Of a DNA stretch of 64,000 bases, positions 18,855 through 27,869 are shown one piece after another (the first letter of the stretch is position 1; every line of letters begins with the position of its first letter). The notes under the pieces are model-generated. The model made no database searches. It was not told the origin of the DNA and worked only from the letters and a program-made list of their open reading frames with translations. Location of the stretch: contig NZ_AUKI01000016.1 of assembly GCF_000424665.1 (NCBI RefSeq), positions 62,001 through 126,000 of the forward strand, in the 5' to 3' direction. The position numbers and the translations under genes are program-made. This DNA comes from Salinimicrobium terrae DSM 17865 (GTDB lineage: Bacteria > Bacteroidota > Bacteroidia > Flavobacteriales > Flavobacteriaceae).

Positions 18855-19988
18855 TTACCATGGTGCCGCCAGACTTTTATGAATGAAGAAATTTTCATTC
18901 TGAATCCTGGTATGATACCAATTCGTTGTCTCACCGAGTAGTTGCAGCGTATCATTTTTGCTCGCACGCCCGGCTATTTCAGCTTTCGAAGAAGGACCTT
19001 TTCGAAGGTTCGCGGTGCCGGTTGCCCGCAAATATTCTGTAGCTGAAGTCGAAGTAAAATCTTCCGGGGCGGGAGGCTGATACACATAAGGCAAAGGATC
19101 CTGAGCTCCCCTAAATCCTTTGTAAATTCCGAAGTGAAGGTGCGGCGGAGTAGTTCTGGCATTCCCGGTATTGCCCACAAGACCCAAAGTGTCACCTGTA
19201 GAAACTTTCATTCCGCCACGAGCAATAATGCTGTCGAGGTGGGCATAATAAAGGGAATTTCCTCGTTTCGCATCCCATAACCAGACCTGTTTCCCGCCGA
19301 GACCTTTATTTGCCGTTGAGGAAACCCGGCCTTCTGTGACCGCAACGACAGGAGTTCCTTTGGGCGCAAAAATGTCTATTCCCTCATGACTTCTTCTCCC
19401 TCCATCCCGTGCTGCACCCCAGTAACTTTGAATTTCAGAATTTCCTTTTTCGGCTACGGGAAAGGTATAGACCGGTTCCTTATAAATTTTGATCGCAAAT
19501 TCTGAAGCGGAATTCATTCCCGGTTGAAGGAGTACCTTAAAAATTCCCGGCTCCTCAGTTTCATGCTGAATTTCCGTTTCTCCAAATCCGGCCGACTTGA
19601 TATGTTTATAGTTTACTACTGAATCAATAACTTGTTGGTAAAGATCGACGAAAACAGGGATATTGAGAGAATCGGTTTCTACATCTATCCGAAGTCGTTC
19701 TCCCGGGGTGAGGGCAACATTATAACCAAACACCTGAAATCCGGAAGCAGTGAATTTACCGGCTTCCGAATATGGAAGCTGAACAGCTACACTGTCTAAA
19801 AGGGCATTTTGAAAAGTTCTTTGCCACTGCGCATAAGCTGCCGGTTCGTGAGAATAATCCTTTTCATATTTTTCCCTGGTGGTTGGTTTTACAAAGAGAT
19901 CTTTTACCCTGTTCACTTTGGAACAGGACATAATCATCAATATGCTGAACAAGAGCACAGTAATATATAGATTTCGGGGAATTCTCAC
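18855..19988 (-). CDS. M23-family metallopeptidase lipoprotein with SH3b domain
   Basis: The 377-residue protein has a lipoprotein signal (lipobox MIMSC, Cys22), an N-terminal region of unknown type (30-180), a peptidase M23 domain (about 185-300) and a C-terminal bacterial SH3 domain (about 318-377). Zinc ligands are present: His201 and Asp205 in SHEGIDIF and His285 in PPHLHFG, with His250 (YAHLD) also conserved, so it is predicted active against peptidoglycan cross-bridges. The apparent start codon is GTG. It faces the OmpA lipoprotein gene tail to tail. Confidence 0.9.
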   Translation of the reverse strand: MRIPRNLYITVLLFSILMIMSCSKVNRVKDLFVKPTTREKYEKDYSHEPAAYAQWQRTFQNALLDSVAVQLPYSEAGKFTASGFQVFGYNVALTPGERLRIDVETDSLNIPVFVDLYQQVIDSVVNYKHIKSAGFGETEIQHETEEPGIFKVLLQPGMNSASEFAIKIYKEPVYTFPVAEKGNSEIQSYWGAARDGGRRSHEGIDIFAPKGTPVVAVTEGRVSSTANKGLGGKQVWLWDAKRGNSLYYAHLDSIIARGGMKVSTGDTLGLVGNTGNARTTPPHLHFGIYKGFRGAQDPLPYVYQPPAPEDFTSTSATEYLRATGTANLRKGPSSKAEIAGRASKNDTLQLLGETTNWYHTRIQNENFFIHKSLAAPW

Positions 19989-20070
19989 ATCGGGTAAAAG
20001 GCAGAAACTGTGCCAATCACCCTAAAGAAAAATCGCACTTAGAAATGAGTTTTTAAAAGGGTTAGTGGTT

Positions 20071-20595
20071 CTACAGGAAAAGCTTCATTATTTTATCTGT
20101 CTGCTGGTCGCTGCCCACCATGTAAGGATGAGTTCCGGAAATCTGAAAATTATTTTTTAGGTAGAAGTTGATGCCCCGAATGTTTTTCTCCCATACTCCG
20201 AGCCAAAGATATCTCATTCTTCTCTGGATTGCCATTTCTATTACTGCATCCAGTATTTGTTGTCCAATTTTTTGATTCTGAAATTCCTGCTTCACGTAAA
20301 TTCTTTCGAGTTCCATCCCATCTTCTTCCTGAAGATCGGTTTGTGCATCTCCTAAGTTGATTTTGAAATATCCGACTGTTGAATCCTCCAGTTTTGCAAA
20401 ATAAAATTCCGAAAGTGGATTTAGTAATTCCCTGCTAAGGTTATCTTCTCCAAAGACAGAATTAAGATATGCTTCAAGATCTTGTGGGTTATTTTCTGCC
20501 CCAAAGGCGTCTACAAAAGTTTTTCTACTTAATTCTTGAAGCTCCTGAAGATCTTTAGGAGAAAGTTTTTCAAAAATGACATTTTCGGGTAACAT
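20071..20595 (-). CDS. GNAT-family N-acetyltransferase
   Basis: The 174-residue protein shows the GNAT pattern: an N-terminal helix pair, then ERIYVKQEFQNQKIGQQIL (about 110-128), where QNQKIG is the acetyl-CoA pyrophosphate loop in the Q/R-x-x-G-x-G/A position, and the C-terminal LGVWEKNIRGINFYLKNNF (about 137-155) typical of motif B. The acceptor is unknown; the overall look resembles spermidine or small-molecule acetyltransferases. It lies 31 bp downstream of radA on the same strand. Confidence 0.85.
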   Translation of the reverse strand: MLPENVIFEKLSPKDLQELQELSRKTFVDAFGAENNPQDLEAYLNSVFGEDNLSRELLNPLSEFYFAKLEDSTVGYFKINLGDAQTDLQEEDGMELERIYVKQEFQNQKIGQQILDAVIEMAIQRRMRYLWLGVWEKNIRGINFYLKNNFQISGTHPYMVGSDQQTDKIMKLFL

Positions 20596-20626
20596 TATTT
20601 TTTAATTTTTTCATGTGAACGCAGGG

Positions 20627-21991
20627 TTAACCAAATAAATAGCTCACTACGTCTTCTATTTTTGAAACTTTTTGAATTTTAATTTCAAAGTTATTCTTCG
20701 GGAACTTATTTTGAGCAGAAACCACAATACTGCTAAACCCTAATTTTTCAGCCTCCAGAATTCGCTGTTCCACACGGGTCACCGGTCGTACTTCGCCTGC
20801 CAACCCGATTTCAGCTGCAAAACTTATGTCTTTGGGTATTGCGATATCTTCATTTGAGGAGAGTATTGCTGCTACCACGGCAAGATCCAGCGCCGGATCA
20901 TCTACAGAAATTCCGCCGGTAATATTCAGAAAAACATCTTTTGCGCCCAATTTAAATCCTGCTCTTTTCTCTAGAACTGCCAGCAACATATTGAGCCGTT
21001 TTGCATTATATCCCGTAGTTGACCTCTGGGGTGTTCCATAAACTGCAGAACTTACCAGCGCCTGTATTTCGATCATAAGTGGCCGCATTCCTTCCAAAGT
21101 GGCCGCAATAGCGGTACCGCTTAGGTCTTCATCATTTTTGGAAATAAGAATTTCTGAGGGATTACTTACTTCTCTTAATCCATTGCCCTGCATTTCATAG
21201 ATCCCCAGTTCATTTGTGGAACCAAACCGGTTTTTATGGGCTCTAAGGATCCTGTAGACATGGTTGCGATCGCCTTCAAACTGCAGCACAGTGTCCACCA
21301 TGTGTTCCAGTACTTTTGGACCCGCTATACTTCCTTCTTTGGTGATATGGCCTATGAGTATAACAGGAGTAGCGGTTTCTTTTGCAAACTTAATAAGTTC
21401 TGCCGTGCACTCCCTGATCTGTGAAATGCTGCCCGGCCCGCTTTCTATGTAGTCGGTCTGCAGAGTTTGAATGGAGTCAATAATGACAATTTCCGGCTCC
21501 AGTTTTTCTATTTGCTGAAAAATATTCTGGGTTTTTGTTTCCGTCAGAATAAAACATTTATCAGAATCCGGATTAATTCGCTGTGCCCGCATCTTTATTT
21601 GTTGCTGGCTTTCTTCACCTGAAACGTAAAGGGTTCTATAATTAAGATTCAGGGAAATTTGAAGCAGAAGCGTACTTTTTCCAATACCGGGTTCTCCGCC
21701 CAGGAGGGTGAGAGATCCCGGAACAATTCCTCCTCCAAGAACCCGGTCAAGTTCATGGTTGTTGGTTTTGAGCCGTTCTTCCTTTGAAACTTCAATTTCC
21801 GAAATACGTAAAGGCTTGGTGGTCCTTTTAAGGTTTGGAGCCGCCTCGGAATTCCAGGGTTTATTATCAGATTTTTGTATAACTTCTTCGACAAGAGTAT
21901 TCCATTCCCGACAGGAATTACACTGGCCTTGCCATTTGCTGTGTTGCGCACCACAATTCTGACAGTAGTACAGAGTCTTTATTTTGGCCAT
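20627..21991 (-). CDS. radA: DNA repair protein RadA
   Basis: The 454-residue protein matches RadA/Sms, a RecA-like helicase that promotes branch migration in recombination and repair. It has the N-terminal zinc finger (Cys10, Cys13, Cys24, Cys27), the Walker A GGEPGIGKS (98-106), Walker B VIIDSIQTLQ (about 174-183), the RadA signature KNRFGSTNELG (about 252-262) and a Lon-like C-terminal domain from about 290. Length is typical. It starts with ATG at 21991, 24 bp from the esterase-like gene upstream. Confidence 0.97.
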   Translation of the reverse strand: MAKIKTLYYCQNCGAQHSKWQGQCNSCREWNTLVEEVIQKSDNKPWNSEAAPNLKRTTKPLRISEIEVSKEERLKTNNHELDRVLGGGIVPGSLTLLGGEPGIGKSTLLLQISLNLNYRTLYVSGEESQQQIKMRAQRINPDSDKCFILTETKTQNIFQQIEKLEPEIVIIDSIQTLQTDYIESGPGSISQIRECTAELIKFAKETATPVILIGHITKEGSIAGPKVLEHMVDTVLQFEGDRNHVYRILRAHKNRFGSTNELGIYEMQGNGLREVSNPSEILISKNDEDLSGTAIAATLEGMRPLMIEIQALVSSAVYGTPQRSTTGYNAKRLNMLLAVLEKRAGFKLGAKDVFLNITGGISVDDPALDLAVVAAILSSNEDIAIPKDISFAAEIGLAGEVRPVTRVEQRILEAEKLGFSSIVVSAQNKFPKNNFEIKIQKVSKIEDVVSYLFG

Positions 21992-22015
21992 TAATGAGTT
22001 ACTTCAAATGAGCTG

Positions 22016-23161
22016 CTAATAACCGAAATCTTGTTTAATTAAATCAGCTTTTTGAAGCATAAAATCCATTGTAACGAAGGCCACTTCTTCTTTACCGTAG
22101 GCCCCCTGAAATGTTTTCATGGCCTTCTTTGGTTGGCCATTGGCTTCATAAGAACGACCTTTATAATAATCCCCCAATGCCATATGGGGATATTGTTTTT
22201 GGGCCAGTTCCCCCAATCTTTCCAAATCTTCCCACTTCTCCCGGTACTCAAGGGCCTTGCCAACTGCCAAAAAATCATTAATGCGAACAAGCTTTTCTAT
22301 TCCAAAATTGTTGTTGATGAGTTCGTATTTTTTCACCAGAAAATCATACGCTGAATTGTCCATTATCACCAACTCGTCATACTCCTTTAAACCGATTGGT
22401 TTATAGGACGCAAAAATATGTTCCAGTGCTTTTGGTAGTGCATTTCCTATAAGAGTGTAATGAGTAGCAGCTTCAAAATCATCAAAGCGATAATGAAGTT
22501 TTTCGTTTTCTATTAAAGTTAATTCTTTATTCAGCTCTCTTATGTGTTTTTTTAGCTCGGGAATGTCATTTGAGCCGGTGGCGAGGTAAAACCACCGCGG
22601 AGTCTGGGTGGTTGAAAGTATTTCTACAAGCCTGTTGCTCATTTCGGGTGCCAGGTCAGGGCTCAAATTAATGTATGCCTGAAAAAGCGGATCTGGTTTG
22701 AAAAGATAATAATTAATGAAATTAGAGGTGAGGTCGTGACCTGCAATAGCTACAAATCTTGAGGTGCGGTATGTATTGTCAATAAAAGGCAACAACTCCA
22801 TGCCTAAAAATTCAAAAAACTGAGCTCCTTTTTTTTCCGGAAGGAAACGCTGTGGATCGTAACTGCTATCATCATTTCTGCTTTGCAGCTGGTTTACCCC
22901 TACAACTATGGCTTCGGGAATTTCATCCCAGTAAGAGTAATAATCAACATTCCCAGCCATAGGTTCAAAAAGATAGTCACCGTCAAGAACTAGAATGACA
23001 GGATACTTCTTTTTAGTATTTTGGTCGTAATCACGGGGCAACTGTATCTTCAATTCCCGTTCTTTTCCAAGTTTTGAAGAGTTAATTGTTTTATAAAGGG
23101 TTTGCGAAAAACTTAACTGTACAGCTAAAAAAAGAAAGATAAAAATGTATAATTGTTTCAT
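22016..23161 (-). CDS. Esterase D-like alpha/beta hydrolase-fold protein, secreted, atypical nucleophile site
   Basis: From ATG 23161 the protein has 381 residues with a signal peptide (cleavage near LSFSQ, residue 20). The esterase/IroE-Fes-like core is clear: YPVILVLDGDYLFEPM (about 53-68) and FVAIAGHDLTSNFINYY (136-152). At the nucleophile elbow, where G-H-S-x-G is expected, the sequence is G-H-D-L-T, so Asp143 replaces the usual serine. The C-terminal part (about 300-375) looks like TPR-type helices (KALEYREKWEDLERLG). It is either a non-catalytic binding protein or uses another residue. The start at 23167 would be TTG and is less likely. Confidence 0.75.
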   Translation of the reverse strand: MKQLYIFIFLFLAVQLSFSQTLYKTINSSKLGKERELKIQLPRDYDQNTKKKYPVILVLDGDYLFEPMAGNVDYYSYWDEIPEAIVVGVNQLQSRNDDSSYDPQRFLPEKKGAQFFEFLGMELLPFIDNTYRTSRFVAIAGHDLTSNFINYYLFKPDPLFQAYINLSPDLAPEMSNRLVEILSTTQTPRWFYLATGSNDIPELKKHIRELNKELTLIENEKLHYRFDDFEAATHYTLIGNALPKALEHIFASYKPIGLKEYDELVIMDNSAYDFLVKKYELINNNFGIEKLVRINDFLAVGKALEYREKWEDLERLGELAQKQYPHMALGDYYKGRSYEANGQPKKAMKTFQGAYGKEEVAFVTMDFMLQKADLIKQDFGY

Positions 23162-23196
23162 ATGCAATAGGTTTTTTTCCTAAAGCAATATAGATA

Positions 23197-24162
23197 TTAT
23201 TTCTTTTGATTGTAAAGAGGAAGAAATAAGAAGGAAAGTCCGCCAAGGATTACTACCATCAAGGTCTGTGAACCCCACATGATCCACCCGAATGCTTCCC
23301 CTGCGGGTTGGTTGATTCCAAAAAGCAGCAGTACGGCTCCCATTGCAATAGGATAAACACCAATTCCTCCGTTAGTAGTGGTTATGGCAAAAGTGCCTAC
23401 AATAAAAGCAGCCATGAAGCCAGCCATTGATAGAGAGTGAGTTTCGGGAATAGCAAATTTTATAACATAAAACATCAAAAGGTACATTGTCCAGATGAAG
23501 ATGGTATGAAAAATAAATTCTTTTTTCTTTTTCATCCTCACGATACTGCGCATTCCTTCCAGAAGACCACGTGCAAAATCCTTAATTTTAACCATTAAAG
23601 GATGGCTGGATCTTCTAACCAGGTTGAGAAGAGCAACACCAATAATGATCAAAAGAAGAAATATACCTATTGAAATAAATGGATTGATATCGTTATCCTG
23701 AAAATAATTGATTAAACCTTCAGTTTGAATAAGAAATCCGAAGGTAGAAATTAATAAAACCATAGCCAGGTCTGCAATTCTTTCAGACACTATGGTGCCA
23801 AAAGCCTTATCAAAAGGGACTTTTTCATAGCTGGAAATAGTTGCACCCCGCAGCACCTCTCCCGATCTTGGCACCCCAAGGTTAGCGAGATATCCCACCA
23901 TTACGGCCATAAAACTATTTGCCAGTTGTGGCTTATAACCCAGTGGCTCTAACAGGAATTTCCAGCGGTAAGCCCGGGAAAGATGTGATAAGATTCCGAA
24001 AAAAACACTTAAAATAACCCATTTTTGATCGGCAAGAAGAATGTTGTTCCATAATTCCTCGCGTTCTGCGGGAGTTGCACTGCTAAGGGAATACCAAATC
24101 AAAAAAACTCCCAGTAACAGAGGGAGGAAAGTTTTTGAAAATCTTAAAAGCTTTTTCTTCAA
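23197..24162 (-). CDS. Flippase-like integral membrane protein (lysylphosphatidylglycerol synthase TM region family)
   Basis: The 321-residue protein has about eight transmembrane segments and the pattern of the UPF0104/LPG_synthase_TM family, including FFGILSHLSRAYRWKFLL (about 55-72), the GVPRSGEVLRGATI segment (about 96-109) and TTNGGIGVYPIAMGAVLL (about 257-274). Members translocate or handle lipids at the inner membrane; the substrate is unknown. The start is TTG, with no ATG near. It starts 3 bp after panD on the same strand, so it is probably translated in the panC-panD operon, though a functional link to pantothenate is not obvious. Confidence 0.85.
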   Translation of the reverse strand: MKKKLLRFSKTFLPLLLGVFLIWYSLSSATPAEREELWNNILLADQKWVILSVFFGILSHLSRAYRWKFLLEPLGYKPQLANSFMAVMVGYLANLGVPRSGEVLRGATISSYEKVPFDKAFGTIVSERIADLAMVLLISTFGFLIQTEGLINYFQDNDINPFISIGIFLLLIIIGVALLNLVRRSSHPLMVKIKDFARGLLEGMRSIVRMKKKKEFIFHTIFIWTMYLLMFYVIKFAIPETHSLSMAGFMAAFIVGTFAITTTNGGIGVYPIAMGAVLLLFGINQPAGEAFGWIMWGSQTLMVVILGGLSFLFLPLYNQKK

Positions 24163-24165
24163 GAG

Positions 24166-24516
24166 TTAATTGAGGAGGTTTGTTTCTTCGTTAGGAAAAA
24201 CCAGAGAAGGCTTAAAGTTTTTAGCTTCTTCAATATCCATGATAGCATAAGTAATTAGGATCAACACATCTCCTTTTGCCACTTTTCGTGCGGCAGCCCC
24301 GTTTAGAGTGATCTCACCGCTATTGCGGGGTCCCGGAATGGCGTAGGTTTCCAGCCTTTCCCCATTATTATTATTCACGATCTGCACTTTTTCACCCTCA
24401 ATTATGTTGGCTGCATCCATAAGATCTTCATCAATAGTTATACTGCCGATGTAGTTAAGATCGGCCCCCGTAACTTTTACCCGATGAATTTTTGACTTTA
24501 CAACGTGGATTTGCAT
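24166..24516 (-). CDS. panD: Aspartate 1-decarboxylase
   Basis: The 116-residue proenzyme converts aspartate to beta-alanine for pantothenate and coenzyme A synthesis. The self-cleavage site Gly24-Ser25 (NYIGSITID) generates the pyruvoyl group, and Lys9 and the [10 protein letters not shown] segment match the family. Length is right. It directly follows panC (4-bp gap), so beta-alanine production and its use are made from one message. Confidence 0.97.
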   Translation of the reverse strand: MQIHVVKSKIHRVKVTGADLNYIGSITIDEDLMDAANIIEGEKVQIVNNNNGERLETYAIPGPRNSGEITLNGAAARKVAKGDVLILITYAIMDIEEAKNFKPSLVFPNEETNLLN

Positions 24517-24520
24517 ACTG

Positions 24521-25369
24521 CTAATTTAAAGCTATATTATCAATTAACCTTATGTCACCAGCATAGGCAGCAATAAAGGCTCTATATTTTTTGTTTATTT
24601 CTTTTTCCTGAATACTCACCAGGTCCTCTGCATTTGCTATTTCAAAGTACTCCAGGACAAGGCCGGGTTGAGATTCAAATTTTTCTGTAACCCATTTACT
24701 CATCTCTTTTGCACTTTTTGTGCCAAATTCCTCTTTTACCTGTTGCAGGATTTGGTAAATAATAGCTGCTGTTTGTCGTGCTTCGGGGCTTAGCCTTTCA
24801 TTACGGGAGCTTCTGGCCAATCCATTGGGTTCCCGGTAAATTGGGCAGCCAACTACTTCAACGTTCAGGCCCTGTTTTTCTACCAGTTTTTTAATGATCT
24901 GTAACTGCTGATAATCTTTTTCTCCAAAAAAGGCTTTGTCGGGTTCAACAATTTCAAATAATCTCTTAACAATGGTTCCCACCCCATTGAAATGACCTTC
25001 CCGGTATTTCCCTTCCATTTGATATTCCAGCCCATCAAAGGAGAATTTTTCCGAAGATATTCGATCTCCGTACATTTCTGAAGATGGAGGAGAAAAGACA
25101 ATAACTTCTCCACTAATTTGTTCAATTTGCTCAACATCCTTTTCCAGGATGCGCGGGTATTTCTGAAGATCGTCCTGATTATCAAATTGAGTAGGATTGA
25201 CAAAAATACTTACTACAACCTTATCACATGTGGAAAGCGCCAGTTTAATTAAAGAGAGATGCCCCTCGTGTAATGCTCCCATTGTGGGAACAAAACCTAT
25301 ACTTTGCCGGGCCTTTTTTAAAGCTTTAACCTGCTTCTTTAGAGCTTCCTTCTCCTTTAAAATCTGCAT
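24521..25369 (-). CDS. panC: Pantoate--beta-alanine ligase (pantothenate synthetase)
   Basis: The 282-residue protein joins pantoate and beta-alanine with ATP. The nucleotide-binding HIGH-type motif is [11 protein letters not shown] (30-40), followed by IFVNPTQFD (about 55-63), FGEKDYQQ (about 147-154), and [10 protein letters not shown] (about 186-195, KMSKS-like). It is the first gene of the run panC-panD-flippase-like protein. It diverges from the GlgA-like gene across a 106-bp promoter region. Confidence 0.97.
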   Translation of the reverse strand: MQILKEKEALKKQVKALKKARQSIGFVPTMGALHEGHLSLIKLALSTCDKVVVSIFVNPTQFDNQDDLQKYPRILEKDVEQIEQISGEVIVFSPPSSEMYGDRISSEKFSFDGLEYQMEGKYREGHFNGVGTIVKRLFEIVEPDKAFFGEKDYQQLQIIKKLVEKQGLNVEVVGCPIYREPNGLARSSRNERLSPEARQTAAIIYQILQQVKEEFGTKSAKEMSKWVTEKFESQPGLVLEYFEIANAEDLVSIQEKEINKKYRAFIAAYAGDIRLIDNIALN

Positions 25370-25431
25370 CTTATTCCAAAATTAAGGGCCTGCAAACTTA
25401 ATATAATACTGGCAATCTGCATAAAATTTTG

Positions 25432-25439
25432 TATTTTTG
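25432..25439 (+). promoter_or_regulatory. Candidate -7 box for the GlgA-like gene
   Basis: TATTTTTG matches TAnnTTTG, 36 bp before the ATG at 25476. No TTTG is seen at the -33 position, so this rests on the -7 element only. Confidence 0.4.
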
Positions 25440-25475
25440 CGTGTTTTTATTTTACAACAGCATTAAAGTGATCCT

Positions 25476-26285
25476 ATGAAAGATAAGAGGATATTATACG
25501 TATCATCTGAAGTTATTCCCTACTTACCCGAAACAGAAATTTCATCTATGTCTTTTGAAGCACCGCGAATGGTTAATAACCAGGGTGGGCAAATACGCAT
25601 TTTTATGCCGCGTTTTGGGAACATCAATGAAAGGAGGCATCAACTTCATGAGGTTATAAGACTTTCTGGTATGAATCTGGTCATCAATGATCTCGATATG
25701 CCGCTTATCATTAAGGTGGCGTCAATTCCAAAGGAGAGGATGCAGGTTTATTTTATAGATAATGAAGATTATTTTAAAAGAAAAGCCACACTTACAGATG
25801 AAGAGGGGAATCTGTTCCCAGATAATGACGAAAGAGCTATTTTTTTTGCTAAAGGGGTCATTGAAACTGTAAAAAAACTTAACTGGTCACCAGATATTAT
25901 CCATGTAAACGGGTGGTTGTCTTCCCTGCTGCCGCTTTACCTTCGCAATTATTACGGGAATGAACCTTTATTTAGTGAGGCAAAAATTGTGACTTCGGTG
26001 TACAATCAGGATTTCGAAGGAACGTTAGATAATCAAATGCACAAGAAAGTTTTATTTGACGGTCTTGAGAATGAGCAGGTAAAACATTTGAAAAAGCCAA
26101 ACTACGTAAATCTTATGAAAACAGCTGTAGATAATTCAGACGCTGTTGTTATTGCAGGGGATAACATTCCTGATGAACTAAAAAAATATTTGAGTAAACT
26201 TGCTAAGCCAGTCTTAGGCTATAAGAACCGGGAAGAATTTGCCCAGGCTTATCAGGAATTCTATACCAAACAGGTACTATCTTAA
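25476..26285 (+). CDS. Glycogen/starch-synthase N-terminal-domain-like protein, lacks the second catalytic half
   Basis: The 269-residue protein resembles only the N-terminal Rossmann half of GT5 glycogen synthases (ILYVSSEVIPYL at 6-17, FFAKGVIETVKKLNWSPDIIHVNGW at about 123-147). The KxGGL-type ADP-glucose loop expected near residue 15 is replaced by LPETEISSMS. The C-terminal half, with the E-x7-E catalytic motif, is absent; the protein simply ends. It is therefore not expected to make glycogen. It may be a conserved Bacteroidota protein with another role. The DUF4270 gene follows 15 bp later, then glmS, suggesting an envelope context. Confidence 0.75.
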   Translation: MKDKRILYVSSEVIPYLPETEISSMSFEAPRMVNNQGGQIRIFMPRFGNINERRHQLHEVIRLSGMNLVINDLDMPLIIKVASIPKERMQVYFIDNEDYFKRKATLTDEEGNLFPDNDERAIFFAKGVIETVKKLNWSPDIIHVNGWLSSLLPLYLRNYYGNEPLFSEAKIVTSVYNQDFEGTLDNQMHKKVLFDGLENEQVKHLKKPNYVNLMKTAVDNSDAVVIAGDNIPDELKKYLSKLAKPVLGYKNREEFAQAYQEFYTKQVLS

Positions 26286-26300
26286 TTAGAAAAAATTCGA

Positions 26301-27866
26301 ATGAATTTAAAGAATACGATGTTGAGATTAGCAACAGTTGTAGCTGCTGCTTTTTCATTAATTGCTTGCGAAGACGACTTTGATGCCGTAGGCAGCAGTG
26401 TTATTGGAGAACCCGGCTTTAATGCCGATCTTTATGATGATGCGTTGCTCACTGCACGCTCTTATGATCTGCCCCCCGTGCAAACCAATAATTTACCGCT
26501 TAATCTTCTGGGGGTTTATAGTGATGAAGTATTTGGCATCCAGGAAGCCAGTGTGCTTTCTAACCTGTTGCTTACTACAGCTAATCCATCTTTTGGAACC
26601 GAGCCGGTAATTGACAGTGTTGTTCTTGCAATCCCTTACTTTTCACATGAAATCGTCGAGGATGAGGAAGTGAAATATGCTCTTGATTCCATCTACGGCA
26701 ATTCTCCGATTAAACTTTCAGTTTATGAATCGGGTTACTTTTTGAATACCTATGATCCTGAATCAGATTTTGAAGAGGCTCAGAAATATTATTCTAATCT
26801 GGAGCCCCAGATCATGAGCTTTGCTAATCCTGATACTCTCTACGAAAACAAAAGCTTTATTCCTTCGGCTGAAGAAAGAGAAGAATACACTGTAGATGCA
26901 GCAGGCGAAACCGATACTGTCACAATGGCGCCTGCCCTTAGGTTAAAACTGGACAATAATTTTTTTCAGAGTAAGATCATTGATAAAGCAGGAAGTTCAG
27001 ACCTGTTGAACCAAGGTAATTTTAGAAATTATTTTAGAGGTCTTTACTTGAAAGCCGATGAGATTGACAATAGTGGTACGATGATGCTGCTTGATTTGCT
27101 GCATCCAAATGCCGGTATTACAATTTATTACAGAACTAAAGTGATAGATGCAACCGATGCTGATGAGGATGATGACGTAGAGGAAATGATCGAAGTTAGA
27201 AGGTCCTATACCTTGAGGTTTGGTGGGGTAAGGGTAAATACTTTTGAGCAGGAGGTCCCCCAGTTTGATAGTGAAAATCTTTATTTGAAAGGAGGGGAAG
27301 GTTCTATGGCAATTATTGATCTGTTTTCCGGTCCGGATGCCAATGAAGACGGAGTTTCTGATGAACTGGAATTCTTAAGGGAAAATGATTGGCTTATCAA
27401 CGAAGCGCATCTTGAGTTTTATGTAAACCGTGATTACATTAGTGACGTCAATGAAGCCGAAAGGGTTTACCTGTACGATTTAGAGAATAATTCAATATTA
27501 GCCGATTATATTCTGGACACCCCGGGAAGGCCTAATCAAACCTCTTCGGGTGTAAACAATCGTCATTTGGAGCCTTTAAAAAGAGACGAAGACGGTAATG
27601 GAATTAGCTATAAAATTAGGATTACCAACCATATTGACAAGCTTCTAAACAGAGATTCTACCAATGTGAAACTGGGATTGGTGGTAACGCAAAACGTAAA
27701 TTTAATTTCTCCTTATAAAGTGCTTCCGGCTGCAAACCCGGAGGTAGAAAGTGTTCCCGGTGGTGCCCTGCTTACTCCGGAGGCGACTGTTCTTTACGGA
27801 CCAAATGCAGAAAATCAGGATAAGCGCCTCAAGCTAAATATTTATTATACAGAACCAAAGAATTAG
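26301..27866 (+). CDS. DUF4270 domain-containing lipoprotein
   Basis: The 521-residue protein begins with a lipoprotein signal peptide (FSLIAC, Cys23) and a short acidic linker EDDFDAVGSS, then a beta-rich body with the pattern of DUF4270 (IGEPGFNADLYDD, PPVQTNNLPLNLLGVYSDEVFG, FIPSAEER, LKADEIDNSG, LLDLLHPNAGITIYY). Such lipoproteins are widespread in Bacteroidota and have unknown function; the acidic residues right after the lipidated Cys resemble the surface-export signals of flavobacterial lipoproteins. glmS follows after 3 bp, so the two are almost certainly co-transcribed. Confidence 0.85.
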   Translation: MNLKNTMLRLATVVAAAFSLIACEDDFDAVGSSVIGEPGFNADLYDDALLTARSYDLPPVQTNNLPLNLLGVYSDEVFGIQEASVLSNLLLTTANPSFGTEPVIDSVVLAIPYFSHEIVEDEEVKYALDSIYGNSPIKLSVYESGYFLNTYDPESDFEEAQKYYSNLEPQIMSFANPDTLYENKSFIPSAEEREEYTVDAAGETDTVTMAPALRLKLDNNFFQSKIIDKAGSSDLLNQGNFRNYFRGLYLKADEIDNSGTMMLLDLLHPNAGITIYYRTKVIDATDADEDDDVEEMIEVRRSYTLRFGGVRVNTFEQEVPQFDSENLYLKGGEGSMAIIDLFSGPDANEDGVSDELEFLRENDWLINEAHLEFYVNRDYISDVNEAERVYLYDLENNSILADYILDTPGRPNQTSSGVNNRHLEPLKRDEDGNGISYKIRITNHIDKLLNRDSTNVKLGLVVTQNVNLISPYKVLPAANPEVESVPGGALLTPEATVLYGPNAENQDKRLKLNIYYTEPKN

Positions 27867-27869
27867 AAT

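Noticed and set aside
25476-26285. Call as a functional glycogen synthase (glgA).
   Set aside because: The catalytic C-terminal half and the ADP-glucose loop are missing, so I kept only a resemblance to the N-terminal domain.
27867-27869. glmS ribozyme upstream of glmS.
   Set aside because: Only 3 bases separate the preceding DUF4270 gene from glmS, so there is no leader in which such a ribozyme could sit.
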